In this document: in pieces, positions 13,351 through 23,869 of the stretch
Position numbering within the stretch: position 1 is the stretch's first letter
Layout: every line of letters begins with the position of its first letter
Origin: Axinella damicornis
Taxonomy: Eukaryota > Porifera > Demospongiae > Axinellida > Axinellidae
Direction of reading: 5' to 3'
DNA: 64,000 bases
Assembly: GCA_963931865.1 (NCBI GenBank)
Contig: OZ007513.1
Coordinates: forward strand, 9,214,912 to 9,278,911
Made by a program: the position numbers and the translations under genes
The notes under the pieces: generated by a model
What the model saw: the letters and a program-made list of their open reading frames with translations, nothing else
Database searches by the model: none
What the model was told of the DNA's origin: nothing

Positions 13351-14818
13351 CTCTAAATCCACGATTCTGAAATTTCACAGTGTGAGTTTGACTTGAAGTT
13401 GGAATATTGCACTCAATCATAGTAGCATTCACATTCACTACAGCAGCGCGGCGGTTTCCAATGTAGACCACAGTAGATTCACTACTGAACCCCAAACCAA
13501 AGATGGTGACAGAAGTTCCACCAAGAACAGAGCCGGTCAGGGGTTGGATCTCAGTAATTTCAAGCTCATAGCGGAAAAGTTGAAATGGAGGTAGATCTTC
13601 GTCGTTGTCACCGATACCACTGGCATCTAGGATATCACCGTCTGTGAAACCACTCGAGTTCGGTTCGTTCTGTTGCTCAGAAGCTGTGGCTGGTCTGAAT
13701 ACTGCAATTCCATTTGCTGTTGATACCAGTATGGACACTACTCCAGGTTCGTGCGGTGAAGTGAAGCATTGGATGTGGGTGTCATTCACGCTCTGAATTC
13801 TGCAGTCCCTGCCACCAATTACCACATTCACACTACTGTCGTCAGTTGATTCTGCCAGAAAGTTGGAGCCATAGATTGTAAGAAGTGTTCCACCAAAGGT
13901 AGGGCCCGTAAGTGGGTCAATCGTGTGAATGAGAGCTGATTCGTTTACTGAAAAAACTACTGCGTCTTCGAGTGTGACTCTTTCCGTCAGCACAGCGACG
14001 TTCAGATTGGTTCTGTCACGTTGGTAGGCTGTTGTTGTAATGCATTCAATTCGTGTCCGGTTGGCTGAAACAATAATGCACGGGGCACCCCCAACCTCAA
14101 CAGATGCAGGTAGCATTGTGTAGAAGGCTTGGAGCAGAGATTGGAATCTATATGCGTCAAACGATTGACCATTACCACTTGCATTGAATCGATCAGAATT
14201 GGTTCCGTTCATACTGTCCATATCCAGCCTTGTCAGATTCAACGTCTGTGTAGTCCCATCGGCAAAGGTGTCTGCAAATTGAAAGTTGAATGAGCCCTCG
14301 AGGTAAGGGCATAGATTGTCCAGTGTAAGGTCTGGCAAGCCAATCCCAAACTCAAACCAAGGGAAAGAGCTGAATGGTTCACTAACATTAAATGGTACGA
14401 AGTTGATGAAGCCATTGCCTGAGATGACCAGTCTATCTCCTCCCCCTATTGATACCACTGGTGGCGATACCGAGTCGACGCTCAGCAGATAGCGGAAGCA
14501 GACTGATTCGTTCACTGCTGCATACCCTATCCCTTCAATGTGGACCGAGAGTTTGTACCATCCGGCAGAATGCTCACCAGCCGTACAGATAATGTGCGAT
14601 TCATTTGCAGATAACACATTACAGCCTGTACCACCAATTGTTACAGTAACTTCGCCAGCTGCGGTAGTGAAGTTGGATCCACTTATGGTAATTTCAGTGC
14701 CTCCCTGTCCCTCGTATGGTTCAATGGAGTAAACACGAGGTGTGATTTCTTCCAGGAAATTGAAGGTACAGTTGTGGCCACGACAAGAAGAGGGAATGTC
14801 ATCGATTATCACCTCAAC
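13351..14818 (-). CDS. PKHD1L1: Fibrocystin-L (PKHD1L1)-like, exon with four IPT domains
   Basis: A 1468-bp exon bounded by TTCCAG (14819-14824) and a GTGAGT donor (13350). It enters in phase 0 and leaves in phase 1, matching the next exon at 13043. It starts VEVIIDDIPSSCRG, the counterpart of the PQVEVYVNGIPAxCSG segment after the PA14 region of vertebrate PKHD1L1. Four IPT/TIG immunoglobulin-like domains follow, starting near PRVYSIEPYEGQGGTEI, VDSVSPPVVSIGGGD, IHTIDPLTGPTFGGT and ITEIQPLTGSVLGGT. The second IPT carries an insertion of about 80 residues (around 14090-14390) rich in Phe, Asp and Asn, which I do not recognise. Many NxS/T sequons fit an extracellular location. Confidence 0.92.
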
Positions 14819-15553
14819 CTGGAAAGTACAAGCATCAATTAAGTACACATACTTGGCACAGATAATCATAGGGGGAACCAGATGTACGTCTGCATGACCA
14901 CAAGGACGTGTACAGGACTCAGACAAATACCCACTCCAGTACTGCATCAACTGGTTAAGATATGTACCTAGCTAGAATATAATCAACAAACGTCGGGCAG
15001 TGTGTGCATGGACAGAACGTCGAGCAAGTTAGCGGATTACATACTATTACAGCAGTTTGGCATTTTAAATTGTTTTCGCACGGCTTGTTCGGTGTATTAG
15101 AGTGATAAGAGATGGATGGCATCAGTATCCCTGGCACTTCTAACTCCTTGGTGGATGGCAACGACACAAAACAGATCCATGATCCCTTTCAACCCTCAGT
15201 TGTTGTCCAATCTGTGGTACCCATTTTCACTGGTCTACGTAAAAACCACAAATAGCCGAGAAGGTGAGTCCCCCTCATGTGTCGATCTATAGCACGTGTC
15301 TTTAAAATTGATGTCGAGATTGGGAATGCCTGTCCATCGTGCATTTGCGGTATAGCTTTGCCGCAAACCAGAAGGCTTCTCCCAAGAATCAGACATTTTC
15401 CTCCAAAGATGAGGAAGGCTTCCTCCGAAGAGTGTTGGCTTGGTACAATGATTGTGCTGTTTGAACAATTAGATAATAGAGCAAGTATGGTAAGTTGTAT
15501 GCTCACAAGTAACATAGTTGCTGTCATGGATTTTCTGTTACCTACGTATGTAC

Positions 15554-15765
15554 CTGTGGATCATACTCAGGCAGCCGCAGCATGTCACCTCTCAGCGGCC
15601 TGAGCCACACGCCTCCATCAACCACCCTCTCAACATTCACCTGCGGCTGCGACCCAATCAGGCCCTCCCCTGTGGCTTGCATTGGAGGTTGGTCTCCACC
15701 CTTGGTCTTCCACGCCACCTCCCACTTACGTCCATCACATGCGCCAGATGAGGTGACTTCAAAGC
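15554..15765 (-). CDS. PKHD1L1: Fibrocystin-L (PKHD1L1)-like exon, middle region
   Basis: A 212-bp exon with acceptor TTATTTTTCAG and donor CAG|GTACAT, entering in phase 1 and leaving in phase 0. It contains ACDGRKWEVAWKT, GGVWLRPLRGDMLR and ends YDPQ. The same order of motifs (CAGYSWSIRW, GGLFRQ.PGDLLRT..QPQ) occurs in vertebrate PKHD1L1 just before the IPT array, so the exon closes the fibrocystin-specific middle region. The 5' flank to 16932 is intron. Confidence 0.88.
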
Positions 15766-16058
15766 CTGAAAAATAAGCATTTGAAGTGTATAGAACATGC
15801 CCAGATATAACAATTAAGGCATCTGACCAACAGCAGCCCTGGTTAATATTCACAGTTTGAATTCCAATTAGCTTATAGGTTTGTTTTGATACCAGTATTG
15901 CACAACCATATCCGCAAACATATTCACTGTTATTATATAGACATACTGGTACACACAGTTATGTACTATGGAACTGGGATGCGTGTGTAATGCATTTCGA
16001 AAAACTGGTCTCACTAAATTCCCGTTGTACATATATTATTACTAGACGAATGCAGAAC

Positions 16059-16826
16059 ATTGTGGGGCGAGCCTGAGCGAGTAGTTGTCAAATGTGCATG
16101 GAGCAGTTGCATGAGCATGTGTCAGATGCATGTGCATGACTGTCAGTGCATGTCATCTGAATGTGACGGAGAGCATAGCATGACTTAGAAGTTATGACAC
16201 TAAAAGTACACCCGTGCACTTCACAGCAACTGCGAATCAGGTTAGCCGAAGCAGTCTGGTAGGTAGGTCCAGGAAAACTCTCTGTCTTTGCTGTCGCCAC
16301 TGGAGGGCGACTTTCTCATTCTCTGCTGATGCCAGATCTGTGTCTTGACTGCATGTCACAGTGAGTTAAGTGTTACCGAGCGCAGACCAGTCAAGTTCCC
16401 ATCCTCTGGCAACAGCTGAAGCAGCAGTCTAACACACCGTGATGGTTTATAGCTATTAAAACCTGCATGCATGCTAGCTAGCTAGCTAACTTGATGCACA
16501 CCATGATGTGCTCTGCATGCAGGACATGAGATCGCTTGAAGCACTCTCCCCGTCTTCATTAAATGCTTTAGCCCCTCACCGCGCACTATAGTCTCCATCC
16601 TTGTTGAGGTAGACCGTTCATGGTTCGCATGGTTCGCGTCTATGTCGTTGACGTTGGCAATGGTGAGTTCGTTTGTGGTTTGAATTAACGCATGACGCAA
16701 TGGCACGCAAAATACGAGCAGGAAGTGATTTACGGCACGACGTACGATAGATATAAAGAAATATATAAATATATGGAAAATTCACAGCAAACTCGTCTAT
16801 GTGGGGCTCGCTCAGGCTCGCCCCAA
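16059..16826. mobile_element. Inverted-repeat element in fibrocystin-L intron
   Basis: GGGGCGAGCCTGAGCGAG near 16064 is repeated in inverted form near 16805-16823. About 760 bp between the arms shows no coding sequence. It fills most of the intron between the exons at 15765 and 16933. The superfamily is not clear because no target duplication was recognised. Confidence 0.5.
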
Positions 16827-16932
16827 TTATATGTTATTATATGTTATTATGTTATTATATATTATATGTTATTATATAGACATGTATGCATTCTGTACTT
16901 GGCCACAATGATAATTATGTAAATATGCTTAC

Positions 16933-17352
16933 CTCCCTCATCCACAAAATTGTTTTCCAACAGCATTTTCAGGGTGTCAGCAGATACGTCAGATGGAATA
17001 TCACGAATGCTCTGATTACCAAAACTCAGTCCAAATGTGCCTGAGACCGGTGGAGTTCCCACTGCAGTCCGCTGAATATCAACTCGTGCATTTTGAGAAT
17101 CGAGGTGGTAGAGGCCTTGCAACAGAGACATCCCATTCCCACACTCGCGGGTAGTGTACACAACTTGGTACCTGCCCCAGATTAGCATGTAGCTTGGATC
17201 AGACCCGGCATGGCTATTTGAGCCTGAGCCCGATGCTTCACGTTCAGGCCTTGATGCGTTGCGGAGTTCTGGCTGTTCAAGGAGTCCTCCGGTCACACCA
17301 ACATAGTTCACAGTGACAGACCCTGGACTAGCCGGGGGAGCCACCTGAGTGA
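16933..17352 (-). CDS. PKHD1L1: Fibrocystin-L (PKHD1L1)-like exon, middle region
   Basis: A 420-bp exon with acceptor CTTCTCAG at 17353-17360 and donor G|GTAAGC at 16932. It enters and leaves in phase 1, consistent with both neighbours. Residues such as PPVSGTFGLSFGNQSIRDIP followed by VSADTLKMLLE match the vertebrate PKHD1L1 segment PPISGSFDIQAYGHTLKGIP..VSAADLQFALQ. This extracellular module has no named fold. A second possible acceptor lies 8 bp downstream, but only the one chosen keeps the reading frame with the previous exon. Confidence 0.9.
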
Positions 17353-18058
17353 CTGAGAAGAACAGTGGACATAATCATTATGCGAGTGTTCTTCTGCACA
17401 ATAGCTTAGAGTAGAATGGCACATAAACGTTGCATCCTTAGAAATTACAGCTTTATAGTGAGAGGATGCCCATTCTTGTCATTGATCGACCTAACTAGCG
17501 CTCCACATCCAAACGTATTAGTTAACACCTGGAAGCAGAGGTGGGGCTCGCACACACCAACTGAGCAACCCACCCGGCATGTGCACTTATCAATGTTGAA
17601 GTGTGCAATTCAAATGCTCACCCATGTAGGAACGCTTTTGTTCTACTGCCACTCGTGTATACCACTTCAGAAAACTGACTAGCACTTGCTATGTGCAGCA
17701 ACAATCCCATGACGTGCATGCCTCCCAACAAGGTATGTAATGAAACATACAGTGTTGATAATTGGCAGCATATATACACTGCTCACCAGTTCACTGTGCA
17801 AAGTTCAACATGACATATATATGTGGTACAAGGACTACATACATTTCAAACATGGCAGATGTATTTATGCATACGCTCATATATATCCAGTGTTCAATAA
17901 AAAACATGCTGTCCCTCAAATTTACTAATGCGATCTGCACTATGTATGTATCTCCACATTAAAATTACCATTGTGGAGGTAATTACATTGCCTTTTGGTC
18001 TGGATGAAGCGTTGATATAACTATGCTGAATAATACTCAAGCAATTGTATACACTTAC
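17353..18058. other. Intron of fibrocystin-L gene, no recognised element
   Basis: No conserved coding or repeat signal was recognised in this 706-bp intron apart from AT-rich simple sequence. Confidence 0.6.
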
Positions 18059-18350
18059 TTGAGTGTTGTGCTCTAGAAATCGTGAACTCGTCAATCCAGA
18101 AGCTGTTTCCTGTGCTGTCAAACTGAATTCTGCTGACCTCGTGTTCTATTCCTTCCACAACAGTGGTGAAGCAGGACTGAAGATTAATGCAGGTGTGCTG
18201 CCAGCTGGTATAGTCCTGGATCACAGGCCAGTCATTGCACTCACGGAGATCAATATCTTGATTTCTTTGTACAAATCTAAAATTAACTTCAGTGTAGAAT
18301 CTAGTCTGGGCCCTCAGTCGAGGGACATTTCCTTGGTGAGCAAAACAGAG
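18059..18350 (-). CDS. PKHD1L1: Fibrocystin-L (PKHD1L1)-like exon, middle region
   Basis: A 292-bp exon with a strong acceptor (CCTTCCTTTTCTGTAG, ending 18351) and donor AA|GTAAGT, entering phase 0 and leaving phase 1. It encodes LCFAHQGNVPRLRAQ, a central QDYTSWQHTCINL, and FWIDEFTISRAQHS. The vertebrate counterpart runs LCLAYKGFLAN..., NWTYTCIDL..., IYVDVVYIG. The exon therefore lies between the PA14-following region and the next module, as in PKHD1L1. Confidence 0.88.
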
Positions 18351-18579
18351 CTACAGAAAAGGAAGGAAACCATTCCAAATGCTATGTACATATCCTCAAA
18401 CAGGAATAGTACCTCATGCTAGCCATAAAATGGAATAGAAGTACGGTCTGGTGGGTACTTCTAGTGCATGCTCCCATATAATTATACATTCACAAAATCT
18501 TTAAAGATCTACGTACTATTGTCACCAAACTGCCTAGGAACGGAAAACAGAAACAATAGAGGCACAGACACACTGGACT

Positions 18580-18958
18580 ATAGCTCGTTCCAAGGCCCCG
18601 CCCAGCTTTTCATCGCTTGCAATACGGAAAAGCGGGGAGATCCTAGCTGGTATGCTTTCCCACGTGAACATTACGTAATCGACAAATGGCCAAAATTTTC
18701 AGAACAAAAAAGTGAAGTTTCGTTAAACCAACTACACGTTCAATGCTTGGTATGTATGACAGTCGCCCCCCGCAAGCCAGATACGTGTGATAAGTTACCT
18801 GGTACCTTAGCTCTTCTTTCTGTTCTGAGCACCAGTTCGCCCACTTTCAATTAAGTCCTTTCTACCACCTTTCTACCCTTGCATGTGAGGAAACATACCA
18901 GGCCCTCCGTGTTCTCTCGTGCAATTGAAAGTGGTGCACGGGCCTGGGAATGAGGCTA
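18580..18958. mobile_element. Relic of the TAGCCTCG-ended element family
   Basis: The left end resembles TAGCTCGTTCCAAGGCC and the right end GGCCTGGGAATGAGGCTA, the degenerate inverted termini of the family seen intact at 25880-26455. The interior has no coding sequence. The element sits inside a fibrocystin-L intron. Confidence 0.5.
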
Positions 18959-19551
18959 ACTTTGGACTGCATCACATTTTAATGCTGCCACGCCACTTTT
19001 CTCTCCTTCTTACAGGAACAAGGCTAGAAAGACTGCATGCACATAATATGCGACAAGCAAAAACCTGTGATGCTTGTGTTGTTAATTGTGTGTGTGGGTA
19101 TGTACACTGCAGCAAGTTCAATGCTGGCACTAGCCCAAAATTGCTTGCCCTTGTGCACCACCAACGTACCAGCATTATGCAATCTGGTCATGTTATTGTA
19201 GAACCATTCAGCTTATGGTTCTTTTATACAGGCAACACGAGTTCAAATGCCTATAAATTGTAGCCACAGCTACAGACTAGGGCTGAGTGATAGTATCGAT
19301 AGTTCGATTACCGCAATACAATCCTATATACAATCGCAATAGCAATAGTAACTTCTGCTGCATCGCAATAAACTGCACATACGCAATTGTACATGTTCTT
19401 GCGTATTTGCAAAGTGCGATGATGGCCTGTTGTGTGCCTACTCAGCCCAATCTTTTACCACTGGAAGGAGCCAAGAGTGGGGTTTGGAGATATTTTGGTT
19501 TCCTACGTAGATAACGTTTGGGGATAACTTGGAATCTACTAAAACACTTAC

Positions 19552-20220
19552 ATATCCGTTTCTGGTGACTTTAATGGTGGAGTCGATGTCGTCAGACTGC
19601 CATACAGTTCGAGGATTCTTTGCAGAGTAATGTCCGCAGAATGATGTAGTATTGTCTCGTCCTAAGCCGTCTTCATAGGTGGCATTGTAAAAAACAGAGC
19701 GTTGAAGAGGAGTGATTTCACACTGCCATGCAAACAAGTTTGAAATTTCAGCTTCCATTTCCTCTGAAGAGACGCTCAGTGGCAAATTACTGCTAAACCT
19801 TGGTACAGGAACACCGTCATTGAAGCCGACTTTGAAAGATTCGGGAATGGTGAGCTCTTGGACCACTTCAATTCTCACTGTCTGACTAGCATTCCCACAG
19901 GGAAATGGAAAAGAGCTGACGGTTAGTTCTGGAATATCAGATTCTGTAACTCCGAATCCTGTCAAGAAGATGATGGTAAAAGTTATCACGCCAGTTTCAT
20001 CTCTGTTGTCTTCTTTTTTGACTACAACACGTCCAACCCGTTGAATGCTTTGCAGATCATTCAGAGTCTCTGCAATGTACTCAGCTGAGAGCTCCAGCGT
20101 TAGGGAGTATACTTCATCGGATATGTTGAGGGATAATTCACAGATCATCATGCTGTCTACGTCTTCCAAATCGCTAATCACGATCTTTCTTATAGCTGGT
20201 AAAACACCGGTGATGATATC
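19552..20220 (-). CDS. PKHD1L1: Fibrocystin-L (PKHD1L1)-like exon after the PA14 domain
   Basis: A 669-bp exon in phase 0 at both ends, with acceptor CTACCTACAG at 20221 and donor TAT|GTAAGT at 19551. It encodes DIITGVLPAIRKIVISDLED and later RVVVKKEDNRDETGVITFTI, GFGVTESDIPELTV and CGHYSAKNPRTVW. The last motif parallels YCGRYSLKNPAVLF in vertebrate PKHD1L1. The region is probably extracellular and has no assigned catalytic function. Confidence 0.9.
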
Positions 20221-20565
20221 CTGTAGGTAGACACATTGTGAAGTAGATCAGTGGTGCGATTGAGGACAAGTACTGACTTCAAAAAAGTTCTGTTAATTTC
20301 TGTACATTTAATTTAAATGCCTGAGTAGGTGTGACCAATCAACATGCATGAATACAACAGTCTTAAATATTATATTTTCTTGTGACAGGCATGATCTATA
20401 TGCACACTTTGTAAATTCAAATTTGACAATTTAGGGATGGGATAGGACTAAGGACAGGCAATGGCATTTCGCCTTGTTGTTTTTGAGAGGTGAAGTATGG
20501 TAGGCAATTATGTTTTCTTGTAACCATATTATGTAACAAATGTATGTCCTCACTGGAGCACTTAC

Positions 20566-21083
20566 ATGTTTCTCCTTGACAACAGTGGAAGATATGTTGA
20601 TCATCTGGACCTCGTTGTCTCCATTGAAGGGGTATGTGTTTAGGCTTAGGTTGTGTATCTTGGCTGAAATACCTAAATACCATGGCCCGTTACCCTGGTT
20701 CGAGATAGATTCCATGTAGTACGCTTTGCCACCTTCAAGAAGAACTGGAGCGGCAGTCTGTGTGGAATAGAAAGTCCAGCTCCGCCTTGTGTGCTGTGGA
20801 GCATGTGCTATCAGCTGCTTGTGCTCATCCGACGTGTTTGGGCTCAAGTACAGACGGCTATGGTCATCAGATATAAGTCCAAATGTATAGAGGCTTGTGA
20901 GTGGTGGCACAAAGAACCCACTGAACCGTTGGACAAAGTAATTTCTCTCCCCAAACTCCCTTGGAGCATCATTGTCACGGTATGCCCTCTCTTGTGGAGA
21001 AGTTTTCTCAGAACGTGGCCTCCCCTCTATACCATCCAGCAAAGAAAATCCAGTCCATACCTCCCGAAGTAGACCACGCCCAC
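20566..21083 (-). CDS. PKHD1L1: Fibrocystin-L (PKHD1L1)-like exon, PA14 domain
   Basis: A 518-bp exon whose start GGRGLLREVWTGF matches the YPGGRGLKLEVW boundary before the vertebrate PA14 domain. It then shows typical PA14 features: FSGFFVPPLTSLYTFGLISD, DDHSRLYLS, and GGKAYYMESISNQGNGPWYL. PA14 is a beta-barrel domain usually involved in carbohydrate or surface binding. The acceptor is TTCTGTGTAG at 21084 and the donor CAT|GTAAGT; entry in phase 1 and exit in phase 0 agree with the neighbours. The length (about 170 residues) is normal for PA14 plus a short tail. Confidence 0.93.
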
Positions 21084-21186
21084 CTACACAGAATAATGAA
21101 TTAAAGGTGAGTATGTGCATGACATCGTAAAGTCAACATGCCTGCTATAAGTAAACACTATAGGACAGTTTAGTTACAGTCACACA

Positions 21187-21691
21187 TAGGCCTGCACGGT
21201 ATGGCGATATTTACCTTTATCGATGGTATGCGTGCATGGCGTTGCGTTTTTTGGACGTGAACGATATTTTCAAAAAACGGATAATTAGAACATTCGGTAA
21301 GTGCACGAGGCAACTTAGTTGATCAGTACAGCGATGAGCGACGTACACGCGACGGTTCTACGAGCTACAGAGCCTGGTGAATCTGCTGCAGGCGATGCCG
21401 AGATCTCGTTAATAAACTAAGCTGTTACTGCTGTTTGGAACGAGCGTTGAAGCAGACGAGAAAGGCAAACCACAATCACCTGACCGCCCAAATGCCACCT
21501 GCGTATGCAAGCCACCAAGTCTCAGCGAAGGACGGTAATCTTTACAGCCAGATTGTACGTTTATTAGTTATACCTTACCTTACCTCTGCCCTTACCAAGC
21601 TGTATGGCTACTTTTGTGATATTTAGTAATATCGTGGCATCGTGCATGATGATATACTGTGGATTAAAAAAAATGATATCGTGCAGGCCTA
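21187..21691. mobile_element. hAT-like non-autonomous element
   Basis: Termini TAGGCCTGCACG and CGTGCAGGCCTA are inverted. The flanks GTCACACA (21179-21186) and GTCGCACA (21692-21699) form an 8-bp target duplication with one mismatch, as expected for hAT transposons. No transposase is present. It is inserted in the intron just 5' of the PA14 exon. Confidence 0.7.
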
Positions 21692-21792
21692 GTCGCACAG
21701 TCCGGAGTCGATCTGACGTACCTACAACCCTGACATTTACATAGTCAATATATACTGTATACAGTGCATGTAATCCCGTATGCAGGAGGTAC

Positions 21793-22724
21793 CTGGGTAA
21801 TATGTCGATCTGGGAGGCTGTACTCCAGTTATACACTTGACCGTATTGTTGCCTTCCACTGTCACACCTTCACAAGGGACTCCTACGAGGAAGAGATGCA
21901 GTTACATGAATAGAATAGTCTCATTCCCAGAATAGTCTCATTCCCAGACCCCAGACATGCACCCGCAAAAGGGGTCTGGTTACAATGCGACATTTTGCTC
22001 GGTCCTAGGACATTGATGTCTGGATGTGGGATGGCCAATCGGAGTTTAGCTAGAGCAAGAAATTACTTTGCAGTTTCCGTGTCGGCTAAGTAGACCTGGT
22101 AGACACAGCCCAGAAACTATGCGAAGAGGAGTTCTACCTTCATTGGCACAAAGAATGTCTATTTCCTATCTCACCACTTTACTGGGCATCATCAAATTTG
22201 CCATTTTTGCCTGATTATGTCATCATGGTCACGTCCCTCGAAGGTCAGGCAGCTCGTCGTATTGTCACCAGACCCCTTCTTCGCAGGTGCGCGTTCGGGG
22301 TCTGGGAACGAGACTAAGAGTAGAAAGCATTCCCCATTCTGTAACTTAAGCTTGTGGTAAACAGAGTTGATAGGGTTTCAGCAAGAGGAAGATTATATAG
22401 CTTGCAACATAAAAATTAATCACGACATCAGTAGCGGTCAGAGATCACTAGAGTAGCAAAACTGAACTTTGAGGGGTTTCTGAAGTCTGGAGTCTGGACG
22501 GTCAGATCAAGATGGTATGGGTAGACAGCTGTACACAGATCACCAAAGCTACGACAAACTATGTATATAAGACCCAACCTATCCCTACTAATCTCCCCTG
22601 TTCATCTCACCTCCCACAAGGACCTTGATGTTGCCTGAATACTCAGCGATGGGCGTGTTGAGTGTGATGGAAATTTGTGTTCCTCCTCTGGTGCTGCCGC
22701 TTGCAGGAAACACATTCAGGATAT
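21793..22724 (-). CDS. PKHD1L1: Fibrocystin-L (PKHD1L1)-like, third IPT domain (two exons)
   Basis: Exons 22611-22724 (114 bp) and 21793-21882 (90 bp), both entering and leaving in phase 1. The first encodes ILNVFPASGSTRGGTQISI and IKVLVGG; the second VPCEGVTVEGNNTVKC and ends YYPG, joining GRGLLREVW of the PA14 exon. Vertebrate PKHD1L1 has the same sequence of motifs in its third IPT (VMVFPSRGSTEGGT, VRVLVGGQACDIL, YPGGRG). The small size and weak polypyrimidine tract (CATTGCATAG) of the first exon make its exact 5' edge slightly uncertain. Confidence 0.87.
21916..22316. mobile_element. Inverted-repeat element, TAGTCTCATTCCCAG family
   Basis: TAGTCTCATTCCCAGACCCC on the left pairs with GGGGTCTGGGAACGAGACTA on the right. 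The left terminus is partly duplicated in tandem. The ends resemble those of the TAGCCTCG family. It lies in an intron and is non-coding. Confidence 0.6.
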
Positions 22725-23397
22725 CTATGCAATGAAGTATTGTCAGTGAGTAGCATGGTTAGAGAGACAAATGTAAACCCCCCACCTGCTTCCTACGCTA
22801 TTTGCATTCCTTTCGCTTGCATTTAATCAGCTCAGCAAACGCTTATAGCTGGCAACAGAGAACCCTCTTCATGTTTACGTATGTTGGAGCCAACAGAAAT
22901 TTAAAACCAGCTGAAGGTACAGTGAGTGTGGTTCATACTCACATGCACTACAGCAGGAAAGTCGTCTGTCATCTGATAGTTTCGTGGAAGACACTAGCTG
23001 GTACCGACTACTCTCGTACTCCCGAAGAGGGCTGTTTTACTGGTCAGGAATGCATACTACCTCTGGGAGTCAAGTTGAAACCGTCCAGATATTCATCCTA
23101 CAGAGCTCGAATGTACCACTAGTTGAATGGCTCCATTACGAAAGTCACTGGCATTTCCAACTTGCTTGAAAATGGAGGTTAAAACCAGAAATGAAAAGTT
23201 TTATCTGGTTACAAGCAATTGGTGGAGACATTGCAATGTATTTCCACGTGTCAATAGCATTTGACTTTAAAGCACCGGATACTGCAGGTATAATAGGCTA
23301 TATAGCACCCCATCCCTCCCCCATACTTCAGCCCTGCCCATTGGCACTTAATACATACTTTACCTACCATACGTAGTTACATATCTTTACTAGAGCT
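22725..23397. other. Fibrocystin-L intron without recognised element
   Basis: An open stretch on the plus strand (about 22950-23166) is present but has no recognised family. Nothing else stands out before the 18-bp repeat at 23398. Confidence 0.5.
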
Positions 23398-23470
23398 GCA
23401 GACGTGCACTAACCTTCAGATGTGCACTAACCTGCAGACGTGCACTAACCTGCAGACGTGCACTAACCTG
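23398..23470. repeat. Four tandem 18-bp repeats containing copies of a splice donor
   Basis: Read on the minus strand, the unit AGGTTAGTGCACGTCTGC is repeated four times, immediately after the exon ending at 23468. The first copy supplies the exon's GTTAGT donor. The other three recreate the same donor at 18-bp intervals. Confidence 0.8.
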
Positions 23471-23838
23471 CATGGGTCTGGAATGTGTATGGCTGGAACT
23501 TGTTGTCCAGACCAATGAGATTTCGACTGAATGAGATGAAGGTGCTGCAAAGACAATATGCAAGAGGAGAGTTTGATGAACTAGCTGAAGCACACACCAT
23601 TTGCAAGTAATAAGATGAGTTGGCTGAATGCACAGAAACAAACAACAAATACTGGGATAATAATCATAACAGTATCTCAGACAGAGACAGCAACTGACTT
23701 CTTTAATGATTCAGTAGAAGAATTATCAACCATAAGGGCATATAATTGATGGTTCTAGGCACTGAAGAGATTGTATTACCCTAGCCCGACAGTGAGAAGC
23801 AATGTGTGTGTGTGTGTGTGTGGTGGTGGTGGTGGTGG

Positions 23839-23869
<31 letters not shown>

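Noticed and set aside
22950..23166. Plus-strand exon-like stretch with an acceptor-like CTACAGCAG
   Set aside because: About 70 open residues, no recognised family, and antisense to the fibrocystin-L intron. It may be real but is unsupported.
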